Below the pieces are notes generated by a model. The model did no database searches. It saw nothing but the letters and a program-made list of their open reading frames with translations, and had not been told where the DNA came from. Position numbers and translations under genes: made by a program. A stretch of 23,117 bases of DNA, from the IMG/VR virus record IMGVR_UViG_3300013132_000275, positions 1 to 23,117 of that record; one strand, 5' to 3'. Source of the stretch: a virus. Within the stretch, counting starts at the first letter, position 1. Each line of letters begins with the position of its first letter. Below, piece by piece: positions 1-8,200 of the stretch.

Positions 1-1464
1 GAGGTCATCGAAGATTGCAGAAATCTCTGAAGATACTACGATGAAGTTAGCACCACCACGAAGAGTAGACTTGTGAATCTGAGCAGAAATCTGGTTCACC
101 TTAGTGATAAGGGTCTGGTTCCAATCCTTCTGAGTGTAAGCGTTAGCAGCAAGGCTAGCCTTTCTCCAACCGTAGTAGTCCCAACGCATCTGCCAAGCAC
201 CAAGGCTACGGAGGTCACGAAGGATTTCACGGTCGATTTCAGAAGCAACTTGCTCAGAAAGCAGAGCGGTAAGTTCAGCCTCAGCATCGATGTTATGGAA
301 TGCACTTACGTCTTGAGCAAGCTCAGGAGACCAAGTAGCACGAAGCTTACGCTCTTCAACAGATACAACAACTTCATCAAGACGGAAGGATACTTCGCCC
401 ATTTCAGTCTCGAATTCGAGAGTTGCATATTCAGCCCAAGCAACACCGAAAGTAGTTGCACTAGCAGTGGTAGCTGACATACCGATGTAACCATCGAATG
501 TGGTGTTTGTTGCGTTGATAGATACTGGGTGAGTAAGGTCAAGACCTAAGTAGATGTGACCTGCGTTATCGCAAATATCATCATATTCAACGATACCCTT
601 ACCATATTTCTGAGTTACTACACGGAATGGAACTTTATTGGTACCATCAGTAACTGAAGAGGCCCCGATAATAGTATTACCGTTAGAATCGAGAATAACT
701 GAACCAGTATTATACACAATCAAGGAAGCTAAGAACGATTCAGTATCCATTTGGTTACCATCAGGACCTGTCAAACGACCTTTATTAGTACTAGTAAAAC
801 CAGACACACGAAGGATAACTTCACGAACTGAACCATCGGTTGCGGTGGCTAATGTTGCAGACGGGGCGATATCATCAAAACCACCATTCACGTTCAATGC
901 AACTTTATTAGCGGTACCAGCCTTAATAGTCAATGTACCTTTTGAGTTATCGAACAAACCATCGTTATAGAAAATATCATACAGATTCTTCTGCAAGAAC
1001 GGAGTCACTACACAACCACCAAGACCAACACACTCAGGAAGCTGATTCATACCAGTGTGAGCTGAGAACGTAGTTCCATAAGGTACAGTAGCATAGTCGT
1101 TACCAGCAGTACCAGCACCGTTTACCCTAGATGAAGTAACAGGTACGAAGTAGAACAGCTTACCGATAGGCAGGTTCATAGCTTGTACAGATACGATATC
1201 ATTGGCAAGCAGTTTGGAGAACACACGTCTCACGATTGGGAACACAACAGTTTCGAATGAACCAGAAGAAGTTGCATCGGTAGCCTCAGTAATCAAGCTG
1301 GAAGCTTGGTTCTCATACAGCTGTGCGATGTTTTCTTTGATGTGGCCTTGAAGACCTGTAAGGAAGCCTGTTTGATCCCATTTTTCTTGGACTTTCTTCC
1401 TTACTTCTTTCATGTGGTTAAGGCCGATGTTACCGACCATACCAGAAGTTAATAGATGTGACAT
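1..1464 (-). CDS. 23: Major capsid protein (T4 gp23-like), C-terminus cut by window edge
   Basis: The frame is open without a stop from ATG at 1464 to base 1 (488 codons), so the end lies outside the window. T4 gp23 has 521 residues, so only a short tail is probably missing. Features typical of the gp23 family are visible: a PIVRRVF segment near residue 80 followed by SVQAMNLPIGKLF (T4 has MVRR and GVQPMNSPTGQVF), the segment DVSAFHNIDAEAEL near residue 390, the helix SEQVASEIDREI, and GGANFIVVSSEI near residue 470. It should form the hexamers of the capsid shell and be trimmed by the protease at 2851-3546 during maturation; the cleavage site was not located. It follows the scaffold gene by 32 nt. 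The leader is A-rich (AATAAAAACAAAAAAAAATG) with no Shine-Dalgarno sequence and no copy of the ATATTTAT motif, so it is probably co-transcribed with the scaffold. Confidence 0.93.
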   Translation of the reverse strand, partial: MSHLLTSGMVGNIGLNHMKEVRKKVQEKWDQTGFLTGLQGHIKENIAQLYENQASSLITEATDATSSGSFETVVFPIVRRVFSKLLANDIVSVQAMNLPIGKLFYFVPVTSSRVNGAGTAGNDYATVPYGTTFSAHTGMNQLPECVGLGGCVVTPFLQKNLYDIFYNDGLFDNSKGTLTIKAGTANKVALNVNGGFDDIAPSATLATATDGSVREVILRVSGFTSTNKGRLTGPDGNQMDTESFLASLIVYNTGSVILDSNGNTIIGASSVTDGTNKVPFRVVTQKYGKGIVEYDDICDNAGHIYLGLDLTHPVSINATNTTFDGYIGMSATTASATTFGVAWAEYATLEFETEMGEVSFRLDEVVVSVEERKLRATWSPELAQDVSAFHNIDAEAELTALLSEQVASEIDREILRDLRSLGAWQMRWDYYGWRKASLAANAYTQKDWNQTLITKVNQISAQIHKSTLRGGANFIVVSSEISAIFDDL

Positions 1465-1496
1465 TTTTTTTTGTTTTTATTTAATTGTTATTATTA

Positions 1497-2723
1497 TTAA
1501 AGTAATTTCTTACCTTCAACTCGCTCCATCAGTTCACGGATACGAGCAGTTTCATTATCTACATAAGCGGTTTGTTCGCTTAAGTTGGATTTTCCAGAAG
1601 TAACAGCTTTATCGAGTTTTGACACACTTTCGCTGATGGTCTTCCTTGAACCCAGCTCACCTACGATTTTGTCGTAAAGAGCTTTTGATTCTTTGATTGA
1701 TTTAACACCATCAAATCTTTCCATGATGCTAAGTTTCTCGTCCTTAGTTGTTGCATGCTCCAAGAACAACTTAGTTGCATAGGTCAGATTGAAGTTGTAG
1801 AGAGCGGTCTCAGCAAGCGTCTTTCTGAAACTAACCAGATTCTGCTTAAATTCTTCGTTCTCTTTTTTGAGTTTTTTGGATTCAGTAAGAAGGGCTTCGT
1901 ACTGTGAAGATTTAGATTCAACCTTAACACCTCTTGCACCAGCACCTTTGATAGGTGTGTTACGACCTGGCATTCTACGAGCTTGAGCCGTACCGACAGG
2001 GATTGCCTCTTCGATTTTCTCAGCCTCTTCCACATCCTCAGCTTCATCCATTTCTTCGGCCATATCATAACCTTCTTCCATTTCTTCAGCTTCGTCCATA
2101 TAGACCTCATAGATGGCTTCTTCCATACCCATTTCACCTTCCATTTCCAATTCATCATCAACCTCGATTTCAACTTGTGAATTCTTTGGCTTGAGGATAA
2201 ACCTACCTGGCTCCTTGATGTCCAAGTGAATCTCATCACCTACGACCTCAATCTCATCGGTAGCTGACAGTTCTTTATAAACTGAAAGTACCATGTCATC
2301 AGAAGCGCCTGTTAGATCGATTTCTTCCGCATCTGAGTCATCTGCCAAATCAACGTCAACCACGTCCATATCGTCCATGTCAACCTCTTCTTCGTCAGCA
2401 CCCATTTCGACATCATCAACATCGATTTCCAGTTCAGTGTCACCATCAAGTGAATCAAGGTCCATTTCAACCTCTTCTTCACCTTCGGCTTCCTCAGAGT
2501 CCATTTCCATTTCCTCTTCTTCGGAACCTTCTACCTCCGCATCAACATCCTCTTCTTCAAAATCATCCTCATCCTCTGATAACGACTCTTTGATCACGCT
2601 GTCAATTTCTTCCCTAGCAATAGCTCGAAGTGTTTCTTTCGCGTTCTCGGTTAAAGCTTCTTTAATAGACAGAATGTCTGAAAGAGCTTCTTGCACCAAA
2701 TCATTTTTTTTGTTTTTTTCCAT
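1497..2723 (-). CDS. 22: Prohead core scaffold protein (T4 gp22-like)
   Basis: This 408-residue protein sits between protease and capsid genes, the T4 gene 22 position. The layout fits a prohead core protein: a short helical N-terminus (1-45), an extremely Asp/Glu-rich stretch (about 48-140), a small mixed segment (142-180, DDMVLSVYKEL...), a second acidic stretch (185-240), a basic linker (248-268, ARRMPGRNTPIKG), and a C-terminal coiled-coil-like region (270-408) with LYNFNLTYATKLFLE, a pattern seen in T4-type core proteins. Core scaffolds fill the prohead, organise the capsid shell and are degraded by the prohead protease. It is longer than T4 gp22 (269 residues), mainly because of the acidic insertions. 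The identification rests on position and composition as much as on motifs. Two copies of the ATATTTAT motif lie in the 127-nt gap upstream. Confidence 0.78.
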   Translation of the reverse strand: MEKNKKNDLVQEALSDILSIKEALTENAKETLRAIAREEIDSVIKESLSEDEDDFEEEDVDAEVEGSEEEEMEMDSEEAEGEEEVEMDLDSLDGDTELEIDVDDVEMGADEEEVDMDDMDVVDVDLADDSDAEEIDLTGASDDMVLSVYKELSATDEIEVVGDEIHLDIKEPGRFILKPKNSQVEIEVDDELEMEGEMGMEEAIYEVYMDEAEEMEEGYDMAEEMDEAEDVEEAEKIEEAIPVGTAQARRMPGRNTPIKGAGARGVKVESKSSQYEALLTESKKLKKENEEFKQNLVSFRKTLAETALYNFNLTYATKLFLEHATTKDEKLSIMERFDGVKSIKESKALYDKIVGELGSRKTISESVSKLDKAVTSGKSNLSEQTAYVDNETARIRELMERVEGKKLL

Positions 2724-2766
2724 TTGTATTTTAGTTTATTACTTTTTTTATTAATGGTTTTTTCTA

Positions 2767-2776
2767 ATAAATATGC
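2767..2776 (-). promoter_or_regulatory. Repeated intergenic motif GCATATTTAT upstream of scaffold gene
   Basis: Sense-strand GCATATTTAT lies 43 nt before the scaffold ATG in the gap 2724-2850. It is one of eight near-identical copies in the window, all between genes and in the same orientation relative to the following minus-strand gene. It is a candidate phage promoter core or leader element; function is inferred. Confidence 0.5.
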
Positions 2777-2819
2777 AACAGTTGCGTAAATGATAAAAAA
2801 AAATTATATTTCGTTATAA

Positions 2820-2829
2820 ATAAATATGT
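2820..2829 (-). promoter_or_regulatory. Second repeated motif ACATATTTAT upstream of scaffold gene
   Basis: Sense-strand ACATATTTAT, about 96 nt before the scaffold ATG and just after the protease stop. The plus strand here reads TATAAATA (2815-2822), the exact T4 late promoter octamer but facing away from the gene. The doubled motif before the scaffold and capsid genes may reflect strong expression; this is an inference. Confidence 0.42.
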
Positions 2830-2850
2830 TAACTTCGTGTAAAAATTTTT

Positions 2851-3546
2851 TTATCCTAATAAAAATTTATCTAAACCGCTGATTATCTTACTTTTAGATT
2901 CCACAACCTCCATTTTCATTGGTTTGGATTCTTTCATATCATTGAATATCCAAGAGCCTGGTGTACTTGGATTAGTCACAATATCCCAACAAATCAATTC
3001 GAAATCGTTCTGAACCACTTGTATTCCATTAACATCTTCAACTGAACCGACACCTCTGGACGATACACCTATCTTGATTCTATGTCTTAAAAGATTGGCA
3101 ACTTGGTCACCCATGGTGGATACGATACCCATGTTAATGAAACCTGGCGACATTAGTATCTCAACCTTACCCATCATAACGTTACCCTCCCACCACATTT
3201 CAACAATGTTATGGGACACTCTATCACCAGCTATAATGGAAGCCTCTGGGTGGTCTAATTCACCTATGGCCCTTCTCTCATCAATAAGTACTTGATAAGC
3301 CTTTCCTTGTGACTTTAAAATATCTTCTGGGTATACACGACCATTACGGTTCTTAACACCGTATTTCTGCAATACAGCGTATACGTAATATGGTTCTGTG
3401 ATAACATTCGAGCCTTGCTCGAACTTCTTCATTTCATTTATAAAAGGCAGGTTGCGTTTGTCATCTGGGGATATGAAACCTGCATCGTGTTCGATGAGAT
3501 ATCCTTTACCAGTCTCGCCAGCCCTTAAAATCGATAGATTCGACAT
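2851..3546 (-). CDS. 21: Prohead core protease (T4 gp21-like)
   Basis: At 231 residues it is close to T4 gp21 in length. It carries the hallmarks of the gp21/assemblin-type serine protease family: ELDHP with candidate catalytic His99, GVSSRGVGS with candidate nucleophile Ser162 or Ser163 at about 64 residues spacing, and the following WDIVTNPS with Asp188 as possible third member. These enzymes sit in the prohead core, activate by self-cleavage, cut scaffold and capsid proteins after assembly and then digest themselves. Gene order protease-scaffold-capsid matches T4 21-22-23. The start is ATG at 3546, 14 nt downstream of a GCATATTTAT motif; no Shine-Dalgarno sequence is seen. Confidence 0.92.
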   Translation of the reverse strand: MSNLSILRAGETGKGYLIEHDAGFISPDDKRNLPFINEMKKFEQGSNVITEPYYVYAVLQKYGVKNRNGRVYPEDILKSQGKAYQVLIDERRAIGELDHPEASIIAGDRVSHNIVEMWWEGNVMMGKVEILMSPGFINMGIVSTMGDQVANLLRHRIKIGVSSRGVGSVEDVNGIQVVQNDFELICWDIVTNPSTPGSWIFNDMKESKPMKMEVVESKSKIISGLDKFLLG

Positions 3547-3560
3547 GTTTGCATTTTATA

Positions 3561-3570
3561 ATAAATATGC
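3561..3570 (-). promoter_or_regulatory. Repeated motif GCATATTTAT upstream of protease gene
   Basis: Sense-strand GCATATTTAT ends 14 nt before the protease ATG. If it is a -10-type element the mRNA leader would be only a few nucleotides long. Confidence 0.5.
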
Positions 3571-3586
3571 AATATGTCGATAAAAG

Positions 3587-4009
3587 TTATTTTTTTCTTT
3601 TGTTGAACTCCAAGTCGTCCATATATTGATTTTCAACCTTATTAATCAAGTATGAACAAAGGTTAATAACATCTTCACCAATTTCATTAAAATTCTTATT
3701 GGTGAATAAAGTTATATCTGATGACATGAAACTTTTCTTGGTTTTTTTTATTCCAGAACTTCTTAAATCTGTATCAACAATATATTTTGAAATCGTGTCA
3801 ACACTTGATAGATAAGTGTGTAGGTGCTTTCTAATATCTTTGTTAAGTTTTTTAACCAGTACTTCTGGGGTCAATTCAGATTGTTTGGGTCTGACCCATG
3901 TGTTTATGTTCACATATATGGATTTATTATCATTAAAATCCACGGTACCGTATTTTACCTTATGGTTTGTGAATGTGTTGATTTGATTAACTCTACCTTT
4001 TTTCTGCAT
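3587..4009 (-). CDS. Hypothetical protein, 140 residues
   Basis: I do not recognise this protein. It is basic and Lys/Asn-rich, with an N-terminal part that looks beta-rich (NHKVKYGTVDFNDNKSIYVN, residues about 15-34) followed by helices. There is no signal peptide or membrane segment. It sits between the protease and the cupin gene, where T4 has small prohead-core genes, so a head-assembly role is possible, but only from position. The start is ATG at 4009; the 73-nt gap before it (4010-4082) is AT-rich and holds no copy of the repeated motif. Confidence 0.72.
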   Translation of the reverse strand: MQKKGRVNQINTFTNHKVKYGTVDFNDNKSIYVNINTWVRPKQSELTPEVLVKKLNKDIRKHLHTYLSSVDTISKYIVDTDLRSSGIKKTKKSFMSSDITLFTNKNFNEIGEDVINLCSYLINKVENQYMDDLEFNKRKK

Positions 4010-4082
4010 TATTGTTACTTATTTTATTAAGTATAACAATAATTTTGTGTCGAGTCAAATTTTTTCATAAAAAAAGTTTATA

Positions 4083-4466
4083 TTAAGCGGCAATTTTTTT
4101 GACGACCTCTTGCTTATCGGTCATAACACAGAAAACATATGCCTCATCGATACATTTAATTTCGTGTTCTTGGCCTTTATCGTACACTATAGTATCACCT
4201 TTTGAATAAACCTCATTGGTCATTAAATCTACTATGATACCATCTCTAACTTGAAGTATCTCATACTCTTCAGAGTTATAATGCTTTGGTGTTTTCATAC
4301 CCTTATCATATCTAAGGAGAAACCCTTTATAACTGTCTGGTGTCATTATTCGCTTGCAATGTATGCCGTTACAGAAATCCAAAGCATTCCATGCATTATA
4401 ACTTGTTTGATTAACTAGAGCATCACTAGATACTTCCGTTACGATGGTATCATTCAGAACGTTCAT
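4083..4466 (-). CDS. Small single-domain cupin-fold protein
   Basis: A 127-residue protein with both cupin motifs in degenerate form. Motif 1 is G-x5-H-x-N-x4-E-x6-G (GMKTPKHYNSEEYEILQVRDG region), with Asn in place of the second His. Motif 2 is G-x5-D-x-G-x2-H-x3 (GDTIVYDKGQEHEIK), with Asp in place of the usual Pro. The first His, the Glu and the late His that bind metal in cupins are all present, so a metal site with an altered third ligand is plausible. Many cupins bind small molecules, sugars or act as dioxygenases; the substrate cannot be told here. The ATG at 4466 lies 1 nt after the stop of the upstream gene, so the two are probably translated together. Confidence 0.75.
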   Translation of the reverse strand: MNVLNDTIVTEVSSDALVNQTSYNAWNALDFCNGIHCKRIMTPDSYKGFLLRYDKGMKTPKHYNSEEYEILQVRDGIIVDLMTNEVYSKGDTIVYDKGQEHEIKCIDEAYVFCVMTDKQEVVKKIAA

Positions 4467-4467
4467 A

Positions 4468-5223
4468 TTACACCAAAGAATTTTTTAAGCCTATTATTCT
4501 GACCATATCGGTCTCATAACTATCATCATTATAATGCATCTCTAACAAGCGTTCTTTAACTGATAATAGTTTTTCTTTTACCGTGGTATCACTTTCAGAT
4601 AATTGAGCGTTTACAGCTTCGATACATTCTTTGACAACTTGTCTAAAGTTCTGCTCTTTTTTTTCACCGTTCTTCTCAACCACGGTTTTAATAATATTCA
4701 GTTCCGATTCAGACATGTCAGAATATTTTTTGTTAAAACGCTCTGATAATACCTTCACCAACATATCCGTAGGTACGTAATCAGATGACTCAACCAACTT
4801 AGGTTTATTAGCTTTAATATGCTCTTTTATCACATTCTTAGCCAAAGACTTTTCACTAGGCTTAGTAGATGACAACGCTCTATATATTGCAGAGTCCAAA
4901 TCAGACGTTTCAACGATAGCCTTACCACCTGTCAGCTTATCCAGTTCACTCTTGAATAGATTGTTAGCCGATTTAAGTTCTTTTGCCGAGAATTTCTTTA
5001 CGTTGGCAATAGATTCATTGATATATTCAGATATGGTGAAATCATCCTCAGAATGAAATTCGTCAAACTCCTCATATACCTTGAATTGGGCATTCAAAGC
5101 TGAATTCTCACGTATGAGCTTAAATACAGATTTAAGCGCTTTCTTATCATATGGTTTTTTGTCTACGATTGAATCAGTGACAAATTCTTTAAGTGTATCT
5201 AATAACGAACCGAAGTTATGCAT
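4468..5223 (-). CDS. Hypothetical helical protein between portal and protease (possible prohead core component)
   Basis: The 251-residue protein is predicted by eye to be almost wholly alpha-helical, highly charged (many Lys, Glu, Ser) and without Cys, membrane segments or known motifs. It follows the portal gene and precedes the protease region, which is the T4 gene 67/68 location; those encode prohead core proteins. The position and the charged helical character fit a core component, but I see no sequence motif that proves it. ATG at 5223 is 16 nt downstream of an ACATATTTAT motif. Confidence 0.75.
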   Translation of the reverse strand: MHNFGSLLDTLKEFVTDSIVDKKPYDKKALKSVFKLIRENSALNAQFKVYEEFDEFHSEDDFTISEYINESIANVKKFSAKELKSANNLFKSELDKLTGGKAIVETSDLDSAIYRALSSTKPSEKSLAKNVIKEHIKANKPKLVESSDYVPTDMLVKVLSERFNKKYSDMSESELNIIKTVVEKNGEKKEQNFRQVVKECIEAVNAQLSESDTTVKEKLLSVKERLLEMHYNDDSYETDMVRIIGLKNSLV

Positions 5224-5239
5224 GTGAAAGTATTTTCAT

Positions 5240-5249
5240 ATAAATATGT
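5240..5249 (-). promoter_or_regulatory. Repeated motif ACATATTTAT upstream of 251-residue protein
   Basis: Sense-strand ACATATTTAT ends 16 nt before the ATG at 5223. The complementary strand reads TATAAATA at 5239-5246, identical to the T4 late promoter octamer but pointing back into the portal gene. Confidence 0.5.
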
Positions 5250-5266
5250 TCATTATCAGTAATAGG

Positions 5267-8200
5267 TCATCTTTTTTTAACGGTCTCATCAATATTTTTC
5301 AGAATATCATTGATTTCCTCATTTAACATGAACCCCTTATCATACATTTTAACCTTATTTTCGTTAACAATCTTGTCGTGGTCAAACCTATTTACGGATT
5401 CCAAAAGTCTATCCATGTAAATGTCAGAATATTTTTTAACCCTAGACTCAACTTGTTTCTTGAGTCTAACAATTTCTTCCGTTAATAACTTTTCAGTTTT
5501 CTTAAATGATTCACCTATCTCTGGTACTGGTGCGGTTTCTGGAGTTTCAGCTTCAGCTGGGGCCTCTTCAGTCTCTGGTGTGGGTATTTCCTCACCACCT
5601 TCAGCTTCACCACCTTCGGCCTCACCGAATTCAGTGTCACCTCCTAAGTCACCTCCGAAACCTCCACCACCTCCGAAACCTCCACCACCGCCACCTCCGA
5701 AATCACCACCAGCGTCACCGCCAGCTTCACCTTCACCACCTTCTGGTAATACACCACCCATCTTTGCGATTTCTATATCACCATATAACTTATCAACCTT
5801 ATCAAACATACCTGTGTACTTAATAACGTTAGCGGTGTTAGCCAATTCAGCGGATGCCGCCTTTTCCATTCTCTGCTCCAACAGGTCTTGTCTGATTTCT
5901 TCATCATTCCAACCCAATATCTCTCTTCTGGCCCTAGTCAATGACATGACACCGAAACCATTACCTATATCAGATACAGCATCTTTCACCAGAGTTACTT
6001 TGGACTGTAAGTTCTGAATTCTCAACATCTGAGCCTGTGTCGATGGATTATTCATTGTGATGGTGAAATTATCCAACTCATCATCAAAACCTAATAGAAT
6101 AAGATGTATAATGGCAATCTTATTCAGTTCTTGTATAATAGCTTGTTGAATACGGTTAATAGTTCTTGCAAATCTGATATCCAAAAGAGCTAAATTCTTA
6201 CCTTCACCTTGAGCTTCATCGAAACCTAAGAATGCTTTAGGTACCCTTAACGCTGTGAAAAGTTTACGCTGAAGGTACTCAATATCTGCGATTTCTCCAA
6301 GGTTACTATTTTTAATAAACACACCACTTTCGGTTGCGAATGTGTGATAATTATGATAAATTTCGTTACCGTCTACGGTTATAGTACCAGTATCGATTGT
6401 ATCAGTCAACCATTCTATTGAAGTTATTTTATGGTTATATAATTCAACTTTATTTTTATCTTTTTCAATAAAATACCTCCAAGCTCTAAGATTCTTATAA
6501 CCTAATTCTAAAGCTTTGGTTTTTGACCATTCTCTATAATTGTTAAATCCTCTATCTTTCAACATTTTACTTAGATGGTTATGTGTAAATTCACCTAAAT
6601 TGGTTAATGAGCTTCTGATATCTGAATTTGGTTCATTGAATTCACGCATAAAGTCTTCTGACTGGTTCAATTCGGTTAATGCTAAATCGGCTCTACCAGT
6701 TAATTTAAACATTTCAAAAAACATATTATAAAGTTCATCAGTAAAAATTAAGTTTTGTTTTTTAGAGAAAACTTTATTTTTGTATTCTTCGGATTGCCAA
6801 TTAGTTTTAGCAATTTCAGAAAACTTCTCTTTGAATTCTAATGTAGATTTAGCTTTACTGATAGATTTACCTCTAGCCTTGATTATTTCTTCTCTATTAG
6901 GGTTATGTTTAAATGATTCAAGAGCTTTAACTCTAGAATTAATTGAATTTAATTTGGATTGGTTACCCCTAAATTTCTTTTCCTCTTCAGTTAGACTTGA
7001 TATGTAGTTATTTATACCATCAGTTATTTTTTTAGTTGTTGTACTATGTTTTTCAGGTGTCGACCAAAGTTCATGTCTATGATATCTATAATGATCCTTA
7101 GAATCCATAAAAAATAAATTTTTAGGATTATTATTAAACCTGTTATTATCCATGTGATGAATAGTCTTCATATTATCTTTTTCATAAGACCCTTCAAACG
7201 TGTGATATTGTTCATTATTACCTTCTTTCATAAACCAACTAACCATTCTATGTGTGTAGACCCATTCTTGTTTAGACGAATCCCAAATACGCTCATATTT
7301 TTTAGAATATTTTTTATTTAAAATATGCTCTTCATCCCTATAGAAAGGCATTAATGAATCACCGACAACCAAATCCTTAGCTTCGACAAATCCGTTAGTT
7401 CTATGAACCCATTTATGGTCTGGAGTTGTCGTGATGGATTCACCATTATCTAACGTGATTTTAATCACCTCAGCGTTCTTTCTAGTGACCCCTGCCCATG
7501 ATATAACACCTGGCGCTAGTTCTCCCGTAATCGGGTCACATGAATAAACCCACAAATCTCTATTACCGTTATCCCATTCATTTATTATTTGAGATAATTC
7601 TAGAGTTCGACCATCTAAAAGTGGTATACGAGTATCTAATGCGATACATGCCCCTGGCAAAGATTCAATAGGGCTAGGTGCAGACTCATCCCTGACAGGT
7701 ACAAAGATATCTTGGTCATTACCCAATACGTTCATCCTTAAATCCAACTGACCTGTTTTAGGGTCAATCACTGGCATTCTTTTGAATCTATTGGCAATTT
7801 CATTGATGTATGGTTGTACATCTTCTGGGTCCAAATTACCAACATATATTTTATAAACTCTTCGCTCTGGTGCTCTAGTGATACGATAAACCATCATCGC
7901 ATCTTCTGATAACAACAATAATTTCCATATGCGTCTGGCCTTTTCTAATACAGATGTGCCATATGGTAATCTTCTATCATCACCCAATAACCTGAAATGT
8001 GCAATCTGCCAATTCTGGAATTCGATGTCCTTACCCCTCCAATAGAATTTAACCTTATCTTCTCTTGGTTCACTACTATTTACTGCTCTAGAATAAACGG
8101 CATCGTAAATACCACCTTCTCTACGCTCAATTTCGAAGTTCGGTAATTGTTTTACGCCAGTCACACCTTTTTTATCGTCTGTATTTAAAAAGACAAAGTT

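Noticed and set aside
1784-2239. Minus-strand frame rich in Trp, Lys and Met inside the scaffold gene
   Set aside because: It is an off-frame reading of acidic codons (GAA/GAT shifted), with no start context and unnatural composition.
2293-2754. Plus-strand Ser-rich open frame
   Set aside because: It is the complement of the Asp/Glu-rich scaffold codons; low complexity, opposite to the clear scaffold gene.
5421-6017. Long plus-strand Pro/Ser-rich open frame
   Set aside because: It is the complement of the Gly-rich portal tail; the composition mirrors the GGN codons of the portal and there is no start signal of its own.
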